From assembly GCA_963771655.1 (NCBI GenBank), contig CAVYUG010000013.1, forward strand, positions 1-35,774: DNA of 35,774 bases, in the 5' to 3' direction. The notes below the pieces were generated by a model, which saw only the letters and a program-made list of their open reading frames with translations, was not told the origin of the DNA and searched no databases. This document shows, piece by piece, positions 5,791 through 13,762 of the stretch. Origin of the DNA: JAWVFM01 sp963771655 (lineage in GTDB: Bacteria > Actinomycetota > Thermoleophilia > Solirubrobacterales > 70-9). The number at the start of each line of letters is the position of its first letter. Position 1 is the stretch's first letter. The position numbers and the translations under genes are program-made.

Positions 5791-7119
5791 TCATCGCATG
5801 GCGGGAAGCACGACCTCGAACCGGCCGCCATCGGAACTCGGGACCGCACTCACGTCGCCGCCGACCGCGCGGGCGAGGCGCCGAGCGAGCGGGAGACCGA
5901 GGCCGTTGCCGCGCGCGTCGCCCGCCACGCGCCCTCTGATACCGGGTTCGAAGATGCGCTCGGTCTCATCCGGCGCCACGCCCGGGCCATCGTCGCTGAC
6001 GATGAAGACCGCGTCGCCGTTCCGGGATTCCCACTCAATCGACGCCTTCGACCGCGCGTAGCGGCGGGCGTTGTCGACAACGGGCAGCAGCGTCTGCACC
6101 GCGTAGTCGACGTCGAGGTGGACGGCGAGCGGGGCCGAGTCGTCCCGCTCGCGGGAGACGGCCGGGCCGCGGTCGCCGTCGCCGAGCGCGTGGTTGAGTC
6201 GATCGAGGATCTCCGCCGGCGTAGCCAGGCCCCGCGCCGGATCGAACTCCGCCTGCGCCGCCGCAACGAGCGTGTCGATGACCACCGTCATCCGGTCGAC
6301 CTCGTGCAGCACGAGCTCGAGCGCCGCCCTGGTCTCGGAGTCCACATCGTCCCGCATGAGCGCCAGCTCCGCCTCCGCGCGCTGCCTGGCGAGCGGCGTC
6401 CGCAGCTCGTGCGCGACCTCGGCGGAGAAGCGCCGCTCGTGCTGGAAGCTCTCGTCGACGCGGTTCAACAGGCCGTCGAGGGTCGCCGCGAGCTCGGTGA
6501 GCTCGTCCTTCGGCGGGCCGAGGTCGAACCGGCGGTGGAGGTCCTGCTCGCTCCACGTCGCCGCCTGCTCGGTCATCCGGTGGACCGGGCGTAGGGCTCC
6601 CGTGAGGGTCCGGTTGACGATGACGACGACGAGCGCCATTAGAACGGCGGCGACGATCGCGGAGCCGATGAGCGCGAGCTGCTCGGTGTCCTCATACGGG
6701 GCGAGCGAGACCGCCGAAACCACGGTGGCCGATACGCGGCCCCGCACGGGATCGGTTCGCACGAGCAATCGTGTGTCGCCGACGGTGCTCGTGATCGGGT
6801 GGGGGCTCGGGACCAGGCGATTGACCGCCGCGCGGAGCTCGCTGGGCATGTGTGGCGGATCGACCAGTCGGCGACCCTCGAGCACCCACGCGGCACCGTC
6901 GAGTGGGGCGTCGTTCGGCGCCTCGCGGATGCGGAGCTGTCCCCCGGCGACGGCCAGGTTCGCCCGCTGCGCGGTCGCACGGGCGTCGAGCACGCTGTCG
7001 ACCTCGCTCGTGATCCGGCGGTCGAGGGCCACGTTGAACGCGACGAGGAGCAGGACCAGACCGATCGCGAACGATCCCGCAGCGCCGAGGACGATCCGCC
7101 GGCGAATGCCGAGCTTCAC
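5791..7119 (-). CDS. Sensor histidine kinase HK1 (HAMP-HisKA-HATPase)
   Basis: A 442-residue membrane sensor kinase. TM1 is about 10-32 (GAAGSFAIGLVLLLVAFNV) and an extracytoplasmic loop of about 110 residues holds the likely sensor. TM2 is about 148-170 (LALIGSAIVAAVLMALVVVI), followed by HAMP (about 170-225). The H-box is VAHELRTPLAR with phospho-acceptor His near 237, the N-box VVDNARRYAR, G1 DDGPGV and G2 GNGLGL. The gene overlaps the response regulator by 4 bp (ATGA), so it pairs with RR1. The loop shows no recognisable domain. It differs in sequence from the three other kinases in the window, and RR1 has a different operator, suggesting a separate stimulus. Confidence 0.92.
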   Translation of the reverse strand: MKLGIRRRIVLGAAGSFAIGLVLLLVAFNVALDRRITSEVDSVLDARATAQRANLAVAGGQLRIREAPNDAPLDGAAWVLEGRRLVDPPHMPSELRAAVNRLVPSPHPITSTVGDTRLLVRTDPVRGRVSATVVSAVSLAPYEDTEQLALIGSAIVAAVLMALVVVIVNRTLTGALRPVHRMTEQAATWSEQDLHRRFDLGPPKDELTELAATLDGLLNRVDESFQHERRFSAEVAHELRTPLARQRAEAELALMRDDVDSETRAALELVLHEVDRMTVVIDTLVAAAQAEFDPARGLATPAEILDRLNHALGDGDRGPAVSRERDDSAPLAVHLDVDYAVQTLLPVVDNARRYARSKASIEWESRNGDAVFIVSDDGPGVAPDETERIFEPGIRGRVAGDARGNGLGLPLARRLARAVGGDVSAVPSSDGGRFEVVLPAMR

Positions 7120-7778
7120 TCGAGCCGGTAGCCGACGCCGTGGACGGTCGCGATGGGGTCGGTGCCGTTCGTGCGCAGCTTGCGCCGGATGCGGGCGATG
7201 TAGGAGTCGAGGGTGTTGTCGCTCACCATCCCGCCGGGCGGCCAGGCTGCGCTGACGAGCTCGCGACGGCGAACGACGGCTCCGGGCCGCGCGGCGAGGG
7301 CGGCGACGATCCGGAACTCGGTGGGCGTCAGGGCCACCTCCTCGCCGTCCACGCGAATCGCGTGCGTGCTCGGGTCAAGGTGCATCCCCAGCGCGGGAAG
7401 CGAGTCATCGCCGCCCGCTCGCCGGAGGAGCGCCCGCAGCCTCACGACCAGCTCGTCGAACGCGAACGGCTTCACCATGTAGTCGTCGCCCCCCATGTGG
7501 AACCCGGAGAGGCGATCCGAAAGCCCAGAGCGAGCCGTGAGGAAGAGCACGGGGGCGTCGATGCCGGCGGCGCGGAGGCTCTGGCACACGTCGCGACCGT
7601 CAGCGTCGGGTAGGCCGATGTCGATCGCCACCACGTCCGGCCGGCGGGCGCTCGCGAGCTCGAGGAGCTCGGCGCCGGTCGCGGCGACAAGTACGTCGAA
7701 GCCCTCCGCCTCGAGACCGCGGCGAAGCTGGTCGCGAAGCGTGGCGTCGTCCTCGAGTATGGCGACGAGACTCACCAT
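7116..7778 (-). CDS. OmpR/PhoB-family response regulator RR1
   Basis: A 220-residue regulator. The receiver has acidic residues EDD at 9-11, phospho-acceptor Asp53 (AIDIGLPDADG), Thr in FLTARS and Lys in DDYMVKPF. The winged-helix output domain runs from about 125 to 220 (LTPTEFRIVAALA, then SDNTLDSYIARIRRKL and the wing VHGVGYRLE). The start ATG at 7778 lies 8 nt after a possible -10 hexamer, suggesting a leaderless message. Upstream is a direct repeat of TTTACGGGCCC and CTTACAGGCCC, probably its own operator. It is the partner of HK1. The upstream neighbour on the same strand (COG4705-like protein) shares a TTTACGG half-site and may be its target. Confidence 0.93.
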   Translation of the reverse strand: MVSLVAILEDDATLRDQLRRGLEAEGFDVLVAATGAELLELASARRPDVVAIDIGLPDADGRDVCQSLRAAGIDAPVLFLTARSGLSDRLSGFHMGGDDYMVKPFAFDELVVRLRALLRRAGGDDSLPALGMHLDPSTHAIRVDGEEVALTPTEFRIVAALAARPGAVVRRRELVSAAWPPGGMVSDNTLDSYIARIRRKLRTNGTDPIATVHGVGYRLE

Positions 7779-7786
7779 CGCGGGCG

Positions 7787-7818
7787 AGTATGCGAAGGGC
7801 CTGTAAGGGGCCCGTAAA
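7787..7818 (-). promoter_or_regulatory. RR1 promoter: 11-bp direct repeat (TTTACGG type) and -10
   Basis: On the minus strand TTTACGGGCCC (from 7818) and CTTACAGGCCC (from 7807) form an 11-bp direct repeat. CATACT (7792-7787) follows at 15 nt and fits a -10 (NANNNT). Eight nt then separate it from the ATG. The spacing matches the NTTCA boxes elsewhere but the core differs. Confidence 0.45.
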
Positions 7819-7850
7819 GACGAGCGCCCGCCTGGTGGCGGGCGCTCGTC
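7819..7850 (-). terminator. Strong hairpin terminator
   Basis: GACGAGCGCCCGCC, loop TGGT, then the exact reverse complement (14-bp stem), followed on the minus strand by TTTAC. It lies between the stop of the COG4705-like gene and the RR1 promoter, so it would end transcription from the upstream gene. Confidence 0.75.
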
Positions 7851-7872
7851 GTCGATGAACGCGAGATGACGC

Positions 7873-8835
7873 TCAGGCGGATTCCGTGACCGGAATGTCC
7901 GTCTGGCTCGGGTGCTCGCGATCGGCGTGTGGGAGATGGGGGTGCGGCAGGCGCGGACTCGGTACGTGCGGATGCGGCAGGTGGTGCGGCGCGTCGGGAT
8001 GCCGCCTCTCGGCTTCTGCTTCGTCCGCGGCGGCGACCTCGGGCGGGGTCTCGTCCTTGCGCGTAAACGTGAGGAATACGACCAGGCTCAGGATCGTCCC
8101 GAGGAAGATCACGCTGGTCGCCGTTGTTCCGAGCCCGAGCCCGCCGTGCTTCGTGGGTTGCGACATCCAGTCTCCGATCGAGGCGCCGAGCGGCCGCGTG
8201 AGGATGTACGCGAGCCAGAACGAGAGGACGGCGTTGAGCCTGAACCGGAAATGGGCCAGTGCGATCACGCCGATGGCGCCGCCGAACAGGAGCGCGGACG
8301 GGAAGTACCCGAGCTGCGCCTGCTCGGCGAGGAGGTCTCCGGCCGACGTTCCCAAGGCGAACGTGAACAGGATCGCCAGCCAGTAGAACGCCTCGCGTCG
8401 GGTGGTGAAGATGGTGTGGATGGAGAGAGTTCGCTCGCTCCAGTACCACACCGCGAACACCACCGCGAGGATGATCGAGAAGGCGATTGTCGTCGTCGTC
8501 AGCGCGATCCCGAGGTTGTCCACGAGGTTGTCGCTGAAGAGCGTTCCGACGATGCTGATCAGCACCACCGCGAACCAGTACACGCCGGGTATGTACTTGC
8601 GGGCACGAAACTGAAAGAACAGTGTTGCCGCGAGCACCGTACCCATGATGTAGGTGAGGTTTGTCAGGCCGAGGTTGAGACTCAGATCGAGGTTGTCCGC
8701 CGCGGTCTCGCCGACGGTCGTGCAGAGCACCTTGATGATCCAGAAGAACATCGTGATCTCCGGGACCTTGTTGAGCATCTGACGACCGAGTGAGACGGTC
8801 TGCGGGCGTGGTTGTGTCATGGCTGCAGTTGTCAT
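7873..8835 (-). CDS. COG4705-like polytopic membrane protein with His-rich tail
   Basis: A 320-residue protein with eight or so hydrophobic helices. A motif recurs four times across them: GETAADNL (42-49), SDNLVDNLG (101-109), TSAGDLLAE (163-171) and ASIGDWMS (218-225). Four-fold repeats with a buried acidic residue fit the uncharacterised membrane protein group COG4705. The C-terminal cytoplasmic tail (about 279-308) has nine His in 30 residues spaced by Pro (HLPHPHVPSPRLPHPHLPH). This suggests metal binding or metal-linked transport, which is inference. The gene lies upstream of RR1/HK1 but is separated by a strong terminator, and has a degenerate RR-type operator before it. The first ATG is used; a second at Met6 is possible. 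Confidence 0.75.
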   Translation of the reverse strand: MTTAAMTQPRPQTVSLGRQMLNKVPEITMFFWIIKVLCTTVGETAADNLDLSLNLGLTNLTYIMGTVLAATLFFQFRARKYIPGVYWFAVVLISIVGTLFSDNLVDNLGIALTTTTIAFSIILAVVFAVWYWSERTLSIHTIFTTRREAFYWLAILFTFALGTSAGDLLAEQAQLGYFPSALLFGGAIGVIALAHFRFRLNAVLSFWLAYILTRPLGASIGDWMSQPTKHGGLGLGTTATSVIFLGTILSLVVFLTFTRKDETPPEVAAADEAEAERRHPDAPHHLPHPHVPSPRLPHPHLPHADREHPSQTDIPVTESA

Positions 8836-8852
8836 GACTCGGCACCGTAGGG

Positions 8853-8898
8853 AGAGTCCCCTGGAAAACTCCTGACTGGTCCGTAAACGTCACATGAA
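8853..8898 (-). promoter_or_regulatory. Degenerate RR1-type operator
   Basis: On the minus strand TTTACGGACCA (from 8887) shares its first seven bases with the RR1 operator. Degenerate units follow at 11-bp steps (a CTTCAT unit upstream, GTCAGGAG downstream), then GACTCT as a possible -10 at 8858-8853. It sits upstream of the COG4705-like gene. Confidence 0.35.
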
Positions 8899-8922
8899 GG
8901 GATGTGTGTGACATTCGCTACG

Positions 8923-10518
8923 TCACCCGGACGGTAGGTCAGTCGCCGCCTCGGCCAGCACGAGAGCATGGCCACATGCCACGAGTCCGGTCGACGGCTG
9001 GAGCATCATGCGAGGCACCCGGGCCGGATCGATCGCGATAGGCGAATGTGCCGCGTAGAGCTTGATCGTCCAGTGCTGTGGCGCCGTGCGGGTGCCGACG
9101 TGGTCGAAGCCCGAGCCCGGCCCCGTGATCGAGGGCGAGTCGCTGATGACGACGACGCTGCGCGTCGCGATCCCGTCCGGGAATCGCTTCGGCTCGAACT
9201 TCGCGAGGTTGCGCCCCGTGTAGTAGTCGATCGGGGTGCGGCCGTCGGTCGGAACGACGTAGAGACGGGGCACCTGGTGCGTCGGCAGCACCTTCGCCAT
9301 TGCCCGCCAGTCGTGGCGCTGCGCGTAGGGTTCGGTCGCGACGACGCGGAGGACGTAGAGGAACAGGGCGAGGCTCGCGACGAGGGCTGCCGGCCCGAGC
9401 GCCCGCACGCGAGCGCTGCCGAATCCGACCCCGGCTGCGACGAGGGCGGGAACGAGCGCGCCGACCATGTTCCGAGGGTCGACGTAGTCGAAGCCCCCCA
9501 GGGCGAGTGCGACCGGGGTCCCGAACGCGGCTGCCGCGACGATTCCGGCCCTGGCTGCCCCGCGGCGTTCGGAGGGCATGCCCCGCGCGGCCGCGACGCC
9601 GCCCGCCAGGACGAGGAAGGCGACGCCGACGGTGCCGACCTCTCGCTGGACGGGCGTGGTCGAGAGGATCCCGGCCTGCGGCGCCGGCCCCTCGAGCGTC
9701 GTGTACTTGACGAGGGCCGTCTCGGCGCGCTGAATGACGGGGAACTGCGTGAATCCGTTCCCACGCCCTCCTCCCTCCTGGATGATCGCGAGCGGCAGGA
9801 GGGCGAGGCCCACAGCCGCGATGGCGAGGCAGGCCCCGAGAGCGCTCCGCCGCCGCTCGCGCACCATGAGCAGCACGGCGGCCTCGGGCAGGATCGCGAA
9901 GATCGCGAAGTAGTGAGAGCACAGTGCGAGCGCCGACATCGCCGCCCATCCGGCGTGGGCGCCTCGACTCGGCCTGCGTAGCGCACGGGCGAAGAAGTAG
10001 AGGCCGAAGGCGCCGAACGCGATCAGTGCGCCGTACGAGCGGGCCTCCTGCGAGTACCAGATCAGGTACGGGTTGAGCGCGACGAGACAGGCGGCTGCGA
10101 TCCCCGCTCTGCGTGACGCGAGCTCACGCCCGGAGAGGTAGGCGGCTAGAACCGTCAGCGTTCCGAAAATCGCGCTGAGTGACCGAAGCCCCACCGCGCC
10201 GACGCCGAAGAAACGCGACCAAAGCCAAGCCAGCGCGTAGTAGAGCGGCGGGCTGCGCTCCCCGTCGACGACGACCTGCATGCTCCGAAAGAAGTCCGGA
10301 TGGATCACCCTTGCGGCCGTGACGGTTTCGTCGTGGTCGAGGCTTTGGTTGCCCAGGGTCGCGAAGCGGAGCGCGGCCCCGGCAGCAACGATCGCGCCCA
10401 CGGTCACGGTCGTCCCGTGGTTGTCCCAGAAGTGGCGGAGCTCGTCGGGGCTGATGCCGTTCTGAAGCCGCCAGAGAACCGCATGGCCGGCGCGGCGAAG
10501 GCGGGCCGGTTCCGGCAT
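8923..10518 (-). CDS. Polytopic glycosyltransferase, PMT/ArnT-like (GT-C fold)
   Basis: A 531-residue membrane protein with a long N-terminal polytopic region (about 10 helices to residue 390) and a C-terminal extracytoplasmic domain. The hallmark acidic motif SLDHDETVT (Asp61, Asp63, Glu64) in the first loop, followed by SPPLYYALAWLW and QEARSYGALIAFGAF, matches GT39/GT83 lipid-linked sugar transferases (DUF2723/PMT_2). Such enzymes take a sugar from a polyprenyl phosphate and move it to a lipid or protein on the outer face. The donor and acceptor cannot be told from sequence. The start overlaps the stop of the small exported protein upstream (TGATG), so the two are translationally coupled and share a PHO-box-like operator. 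Confidence 0.85.
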   Translation of the reverse strand: MPEPARLRRAGHAVLWRLQNGISPDELRHFWDNHGTTVTVGAIVAAGAALRFATLGNQSLDHDETVTAARVIHPDFFRSMQVVVDGERSPPLYYALAWLWSRFFGVGAVGLRSLSAIFGTLTVLAAYLSGRELASRRAGIAAACLVALNPYLIWYSQEARSYGALIAFGAFGLYFFARALRRPSRGAHAGWAAMSALALCSHYFAIFAILPEAAVLLMVRERRRSALGACLAIAAVGLALLPLAIIQEGGGRGNGFTQFPVIQRAETALVKYTTLEGPAPQAGILSTTPVQREVGTVGVAFLVLAGGVAAARGMPSERRGAARAGIVAAAAFGTPVALALGGFDYVDPRNMVGALVPALVAAGVGFGSARVRALGPAALVASLALFLYVLRVVATEPYAQRHDWRAMAKVLPTHQVPRLYVVPTDGRTPIDYYTGRNLAKFEPKRFPDGIATRSVVVISDSPSITGPGSGFDHVGTRTAPQHWTIKLYAAHSPIAIDPARVPRMMLQPSTGLVACGHALVLAEAATDLPSG

Positions 10519-10847
10519 CAGCTGCCCTTCGCCCGTCCGCGCCGTTCATCGCCGCAGCCGTCTCGGCCTCCGACCGCGCTGTCTCGGGCGGCGCGGTCGT
10601 CGACCTCGGCGCCGTTCTCGTCGGGTTGCGCCGGCGCCGTCTCCAGCGCCGTTTGCGCGGGTGTCGCCGCGAGCGGGCTACCGACCTTCGGTGGCGTCGC
10701 AGCGGGCGCGGCACCTGCCTGGCTCACGCCCGCTCCTGCGACGGCAGCCGCCCAGATGGCGGCGATCAGGATTGCCTTGCGGATGCGCCCGGGCGTCCGC
10801 GCGTGGCTGCGGTGCGGATTGGGCGTGCTGTTTGCGTTCCGCGACAC
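10518..10847 (-). CDS. Small exported Pro/Ala-rich protein
   Basis: A 109-residue protein with a basic N-terminus, one hydrophobic segment (AILIAAIWAAAVAGAGVSQA, about 27-46) that could be a signal peptide or anchor, and a disordered Ala/Pro/Thr-rich rest. The likely GTG start at 10847 has AGGAG just upstream, slightly too close. It ends in a 1-bp overlap with the glycosyltransferase gene and lies directly behind a PHO-box-like operator, which supports it being real. No family recognised. Confidence 0.5.
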   Translation of the reverse strand: MSRNANSTPNPHRSHARTPGRIRKAILIAAIWAAAVAGAGVSQAGAAPAATPPKVGSPLAATPAQTALETAPAQPDENGAEVDDRAARDSAVGGRDGCGDERRGRAKGS

Positions 10848-10863
10848 GGCTCCTGTGGACCGG

Positions 10864-10897
10864 AAGTTGCCGTGACCGGTATGAAGGAACGGTGAAG
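10864..10897 (-). promoter_or_regulatory. PHO-box-like operator and -10 of the glycosyltransferase operon
   Basis: On the minus strand the units CTTCACCGTTC (from 10897) and CTTCATACCGG (from 10886) are 11 bp apart, followed at 17 nt by CAACTT (10869-10864). The start of the small exported gene is 17 nt further on. The box also overlaps the start codon of the divergent kelch gene, so regulator binding could affect both. Confidence 0.55.
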
Positions 10898-11893
10898 ACC
10901 GTTTCTTGGGCGGGCGCAGCCGCCGTCGCGATTGCTATTGCGGGCTGTGGCGGGGGGGCCGAGGGCTCCGGAACGGGCGCACATGCGATGCCCTCCCGGA
11001 CCAAGACCGCGCAGCGCACCGCACCACGCCGGCTTCGTGCCAAGCTTGCCGAGGCGATGCTGCCCGCTGCCCTCTCGGGCGAGGCGGCGACCCGCCGAGG
11101 CCGCGACGTGTTGGTGATCGGGGGCCTCGATGCGAGCGGGACGTCGACCAGCCGTGTCCTCAACGTCGCGGGGGGTCCGGGCGGGGCTGAGCCCGCCGGC
11201 TCGCTAGCCGCCCCGCTCCACGACGCGGCGGCCGCGACGGTCGGCAAAACGACCCTGGTCTTTGGTGGCGGCACCGTGGCGTCGACCGACGCGGTCGAGT
11301 CCCTCGTCCCCGGCGGCACTGCGATGATCGTGGGCAGCCTGCCCACGGTCCGCTCGGATCTCTCGGCCGTGGCCGTCGGCGGACGTGCCTACGTGCTGGG
11401 CGGGTACGACGGCACGACGCCACAGCCCGTCGCGCTCGAGACGACCGAGGGGCGGAGCTTCCGCGCGGTCGCCTCCCTGCCGCGGCCGGTCCGCTACGCG
11501 GCAGTCGCCGCAGTTGGCCCCGTCATCTACGCCGCGGGCGGCGAGCTCGCCGGAGGCGGCAGCTCCGACTCGATTCAGGCGATCGACGTACGAAGCGGTC
11601 GAGCCCGCATTGCCGGAACGCTCCCGGCGCCGCTCGCCCATGCCTCCGCGGTCGCGCTCGGACGCCTCGTCTACGTGCTCGGCGGAACGACGGCCGGTGG
11701 CGCCGTCACCGGCCAGATCGTTTCATTCGACCCGAGCACGGGTCGGACGATGCGCGTCGCACGCTTGCCATACGCCGTGACCAACGCCGCCGCCGCAACG
11801 AGCAGCGGCCGCGGTTATCTCGTCGGCGGGCTTGGCGCGTCGGGAGCACCGCTTCGCTCCATCGTGAGCCTGCGGCTCGCCCGAGGGGGCTAG
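10892..11893 (+). CDS. Kelch-repeat beta-propeller lipoprotein
   Basis: A 333-residue lipoprotein starting at GTG 10892, with a short signal peptide ending in the lipobox IAGC (Cys19). The mature part has about six kelch repeats of about 48 residues, each with a strand such as GRAYVLGGYDG, PVIYAAGGE, RLVYVLGGTT or GRGYLVGGLG, with the diagnostic double Gly followed by a conserved hydrophobic strand. A full propeller exposed on the outer face of the membrane is expected. Such modules bind ligands or proteins; no catalytic site is visible. The start codon lies inside the operator of the divergent glycosyltransferase operon. Its stop TAG shares the four bases CTAG with the stop of the convergent small gene. 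Confidence 0.85.
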   Translation: MKTVSWAGAAAVAIAIAGCGGGAEGSGTGAHAMPSRTKTAQRTAPRRLRAKLAEAMLPAALSGEAATRRGRDVLVIGGLDASGTSTSRVLNVAGGPGGAEPAGSLAAPLHDAAAATVGKTTLVFGGGTVASTDAVESLVPGGTAMIVGSLPTVRSDLSAVAVGGRAYVLGGYDGTTPQPVALETTEGRSFRAVASLPRPVRYAAVAAVGPVIYAAGGELAGGGSSDSIQAIDVRSGRARIAGTLPAPLAHASAVALGRLVYVLGGTTAGGAVTGQIVSFDPSTGRTMRVARLPYAVTNAAAATSSGRGYLVGGLGASGAPLRSIVSLRLARGG

Positions 11894-12072
11894 GCGCGCT
11901 CGAACCGCTCCGCTGCGGGATGGTTCAGGTGAGCGACCTCTGGGTCGGCCGAGGTCGCCGGACGGCTCGCCGCAGCGAGCAGTGCGGCCGCCGCCGAGAG
12001 CGCGAGAAGGATCCCGATCACCAACAGGCTCGGATTGGGTCCTTGACCAACCCTGTTCACGGAGACCAGCAT
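11890..12072 (-). CDS. Small single-pass membrane protein
   Basis: A 60-residue protein (56 if the GTG at 12060 is used) with one hydrophobic helix (SLLVIGILLALSAAAALLAAA) and a short polar C-terminus DPEVAHLNHPAAERFERA. The promoter geometry favours the GTG at 12060: the operator and -10 GATGCT (12073-12068) place it 7 nt after the -10, as in the two regulator genes at 13842 and 25424. No family recognised; convergent with the kelch gene. Confidence 0.55.
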   Translation of the reverse strand: MLVSVNRVGQGPNPSLLVIGILLALSAAAALLAAASRPATSADPEVAHLNHPAAERFERA

Positions 12073-12100
12073 CGCCGACCCCGATGAAGGCGCGATGAAG
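12068..12100 (-). promoter_or_regulatory. PHO-box-like operator and -10
   Basis: On the minus strand CTTCATCGCGC (from 12100) and CTTCATCGGGG (from 12089) are 11 bp apart. GATGCT (12073-12068) begins exactly 16 nt after the start of the second unit. GTG 12060 follows 7 nt later. Confidence 0.65.
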
Positions 12101-12102
12101 GC

Positions 12103-13287
12103 CTACGGTGGGTCGATCGGAGGGAAGCGGCGCAGCAGCCCCGACGGCCCAGCCAGGTCGACGCCGTCCGGGTTGTTCAGATAGCCCGGTTTCGTACCGG
12201 CAACCCCGGTGTGCCCGTACTGCCACACGATCTTGTCCGTCCGCGGGTCGACGACGATCACGCGATGGTTGTAGTCGTCGTTGGCGAGCACGTCGCCGTT
12301 CGGAAGCGGGAGCGCGAGCGATGGATGGTCGAGGGCGTCCTTCCCGCTCGGTGCGAAGCGCCACAGGAGCTTGCCCGTCGAGTCGAATGTCTCGATTGCC
12401 CCTGGGGTCGTGTAGTCGGCCGAGAGGAACTTCCCCGGTGTGACCTGGTTGGTATCGGAGGGGTAGCTGAAGCCCGGCGGGTGGGTGGCGTAGACGAGCT
12501 TGCCCTTCGGGTCCACGACATCGATCCAGTTGCCGATGATCTCGGTGACGACGGTGTCGCCGTTGGCCATCGGGAAGGCACCGTTGGGTCCCCCGAATGA
12601 CGCCGGCGGGGCGTGGGTGCAGTCGCCGACGGTGCCGAGCTGCGAGACCGGCCGGTGCGAAGGCGGCCGGACGACGAGCAAGCGGCAGTTCTTGATGTCG
12701 GCCATGAGGATCTGCCCGGCCGCTGCGAAGAGAGCGTCGTCGGGGTTGTAGAGGCGGTCCGCCGTCGAGCCCGGCGCCCCGGAGACGCCGTAGCGGTACG
12801 CGATGCGGTGCTCGGCGACGTCGATGACGCTGACCGTGTAGTCGTCCTCCTGCGTGGCGACGATCCGTCTCCCGTCGCGGCTGAAGAACGCGTCGTCGGG
12901 GATGTTGAACGTCTGGCCCTTCGCCAGATCTCCCGGCCGAGGGAACTGCCAGATGATCCGCCCGCGGGGGCTCACCTCGAGGAGGCGGTTGTTGAGCTTG
13001 TCGGCGATCAGCACGGGCCCGGGAAGGACCGACGGGTTGGAGCCGGGCCGCAGCGTCGGCAACGGCTTCAGGTTCCGTGGCCGGGTTCGGACCGGTGCCG
13101 GCGTCGAGGACGGCGAAGCCGTGGTCTCGGTTGAGCCCGTGCCACCGCGGGGGTCAGAGGACCCGCCACCGGAGGAGCCCGTCGCGGCGAGCACCACGGC
13201 AGCGACGCCGACAGCGAACGCGACGAGACCACCGACTGCGACCCAGCGTCGCCGGCGGAGCAGATCGCGGTCGCCGCGCGACGCCAT
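12103..13287 (-). CDS. Membrane-anchored NHL/PQQ-like beta-propeller protein
   Basis: A 394-residue protein. A basic N-terminus and one helix (WVAVGGLVAFAVGVAAVVLAA, about 16-36) anchor it. A Ser/Thr/Pro linker (about 40-75) follows, then a propeller of about six blades with repeating elements: VLIADKLNNRLLEVSPRGRIIWQF, FSRDGRRIVATQEDD, ILMADIKNCRLLVV, VTEIIGNWIDVVDPKGKLVYA and VLANDDYNHRVIVVDPRTDKIVWQYG (each shortened here). The pattern aDt.NhRvvvvdp.tg.ivW.yG is that of NHL/arylsulfotransferase-like propellers. The start at 13287 was chosen as the first Met before the anchor. A PHO-box-like repeat lies 25 nt upstream. Possible enzymatic role (sulfotransferase-like His residues) cannot be confirmed. 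Confidence 0.78.
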   Translation of the reverse strand: MASRGDRDLLRRRRWVAVGGLVAFAVGVAAVVLAATGSSGGGSSDPRGGTGSTETTASPSSTPAPVRTRPRNLKPLPTLRPGSNPSVLPGPVLIADKLNNRLLEVSPRGRIIWQFPRPGDLAKGQTFNIPDDAFFSRDGRRIVATQEDDYTVSVIDVAEHRIAYRYGVSGAPGSTADRLYNPDDALFAAAGQILMADIKNCRLLVVRPPSHRPVSQLGTVGDCTHAPPASFGGPNGAFPMANGDTVVTEIIGNWIDVVDPKGKLVYATHPPGFSYPSDTNQVTPGKFLSADYTTPGAIETFDSTGKLLWRFAPSGKDALDHPSLALPLPNGDVLANDDYNHRVIVVDPRTDKIVWQYGHTGVAGTKPGYLNNPDGVDLAGPSGLLRRFPPIDPP

Positions 13288-13292
13288 ACCCG

Positions 13293-13336
13293 AAGGTACG
13301 CAACCGCCGGATGAACAGAGCGTGAAGGCGCCTGAA
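13293..13336 (-). promoter_or_regulatory. PHO-box-like operator, three units
   Basis: On the minus strand TTCA cores start at 13336 (TTCAGGCGCC), 13326 (TTCACGCTCTG) and 13315 (TTCATCCGGCG), spaced 10 and 11 bp. TACCTT (13298-13293) is a possible -10 at 18 nt. It precedes the NHL-type propeller gene and lies in the divergent region shared with the gene at 13420. Confidence 0.5.
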
Positions 13337-13419
13337 ATTCGCCCGCGCGCCCTCATCGTCGCTACATCTCGCCCCTTCACGCTCGTGGGGCTTGGCAACC
13401 CACGACGAAAGGATCGATA

Positions 13420-13741
13420 TGACCAAGCGGATCAAGAAGATGGTGGCCGCGCTGGCGGCCCTCGGCGCTCTCGCCGTCGGCGGGGCGGTCTTCGCGCAAG
13501 CGCAGTCCGCCTCCCCCGCGCCGCAGCCAGCGCGCCGGCGGCGGAGGTCGCGAACGGCCCGGACACCGACAACGTTCAGAGCGGTGACCAGACCGGCTCC
13601 GATCAGCAGTCCGGCTCGGATAAGCCGGACAGCGCCGGGGAGCAGTCCGGCGAGACGGCTCCGGGCAACGACGGTCCCGGCGGGCACGCCGACGAGCCCG
13701 GGAGCCCGAACGTGGACCACCAGTCCCAGGGGAACGAGTAA
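13420..13741 (+). pseudogene. Secreted Gln/Gly/Asp-rich small protein, frameshifted
   Basis: An intact signal peptide (MTKRIKKMVAALAALGALAV, cleavage after FAQA near 30) reads from ATG 13420, with AAAGGA 8 nt upstream. Near 13525-13540 the coding frame changes. The remainder AASAPAAEVANGPDTDNVQSG, DQTGSDQQSG and DGPGGHADEPGSPNVDHQ continues in another frame to TAA at 13741. Together the parts match a small exported protein common in Thermoleophilia, with conserved DNVQSGDQTG and DGPGGHADEPGSPN blocks. One indel explains the break; sequencing error is as likely as true decay. Function unknown. Confidence 0.65.
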
Positions 13742-13762
13742 CGCCCCGAGTGCCGCGAGCAT

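Noticed and set aside
8968..9981. Plus-strand open frame of 337 codons opposite the glycosyltransferase
   Set aside because: Arg/Asp/Glu-rich shadow frame typical of GC-rich antisense; the minus-strand frame has clear helices and the DHDE motif.
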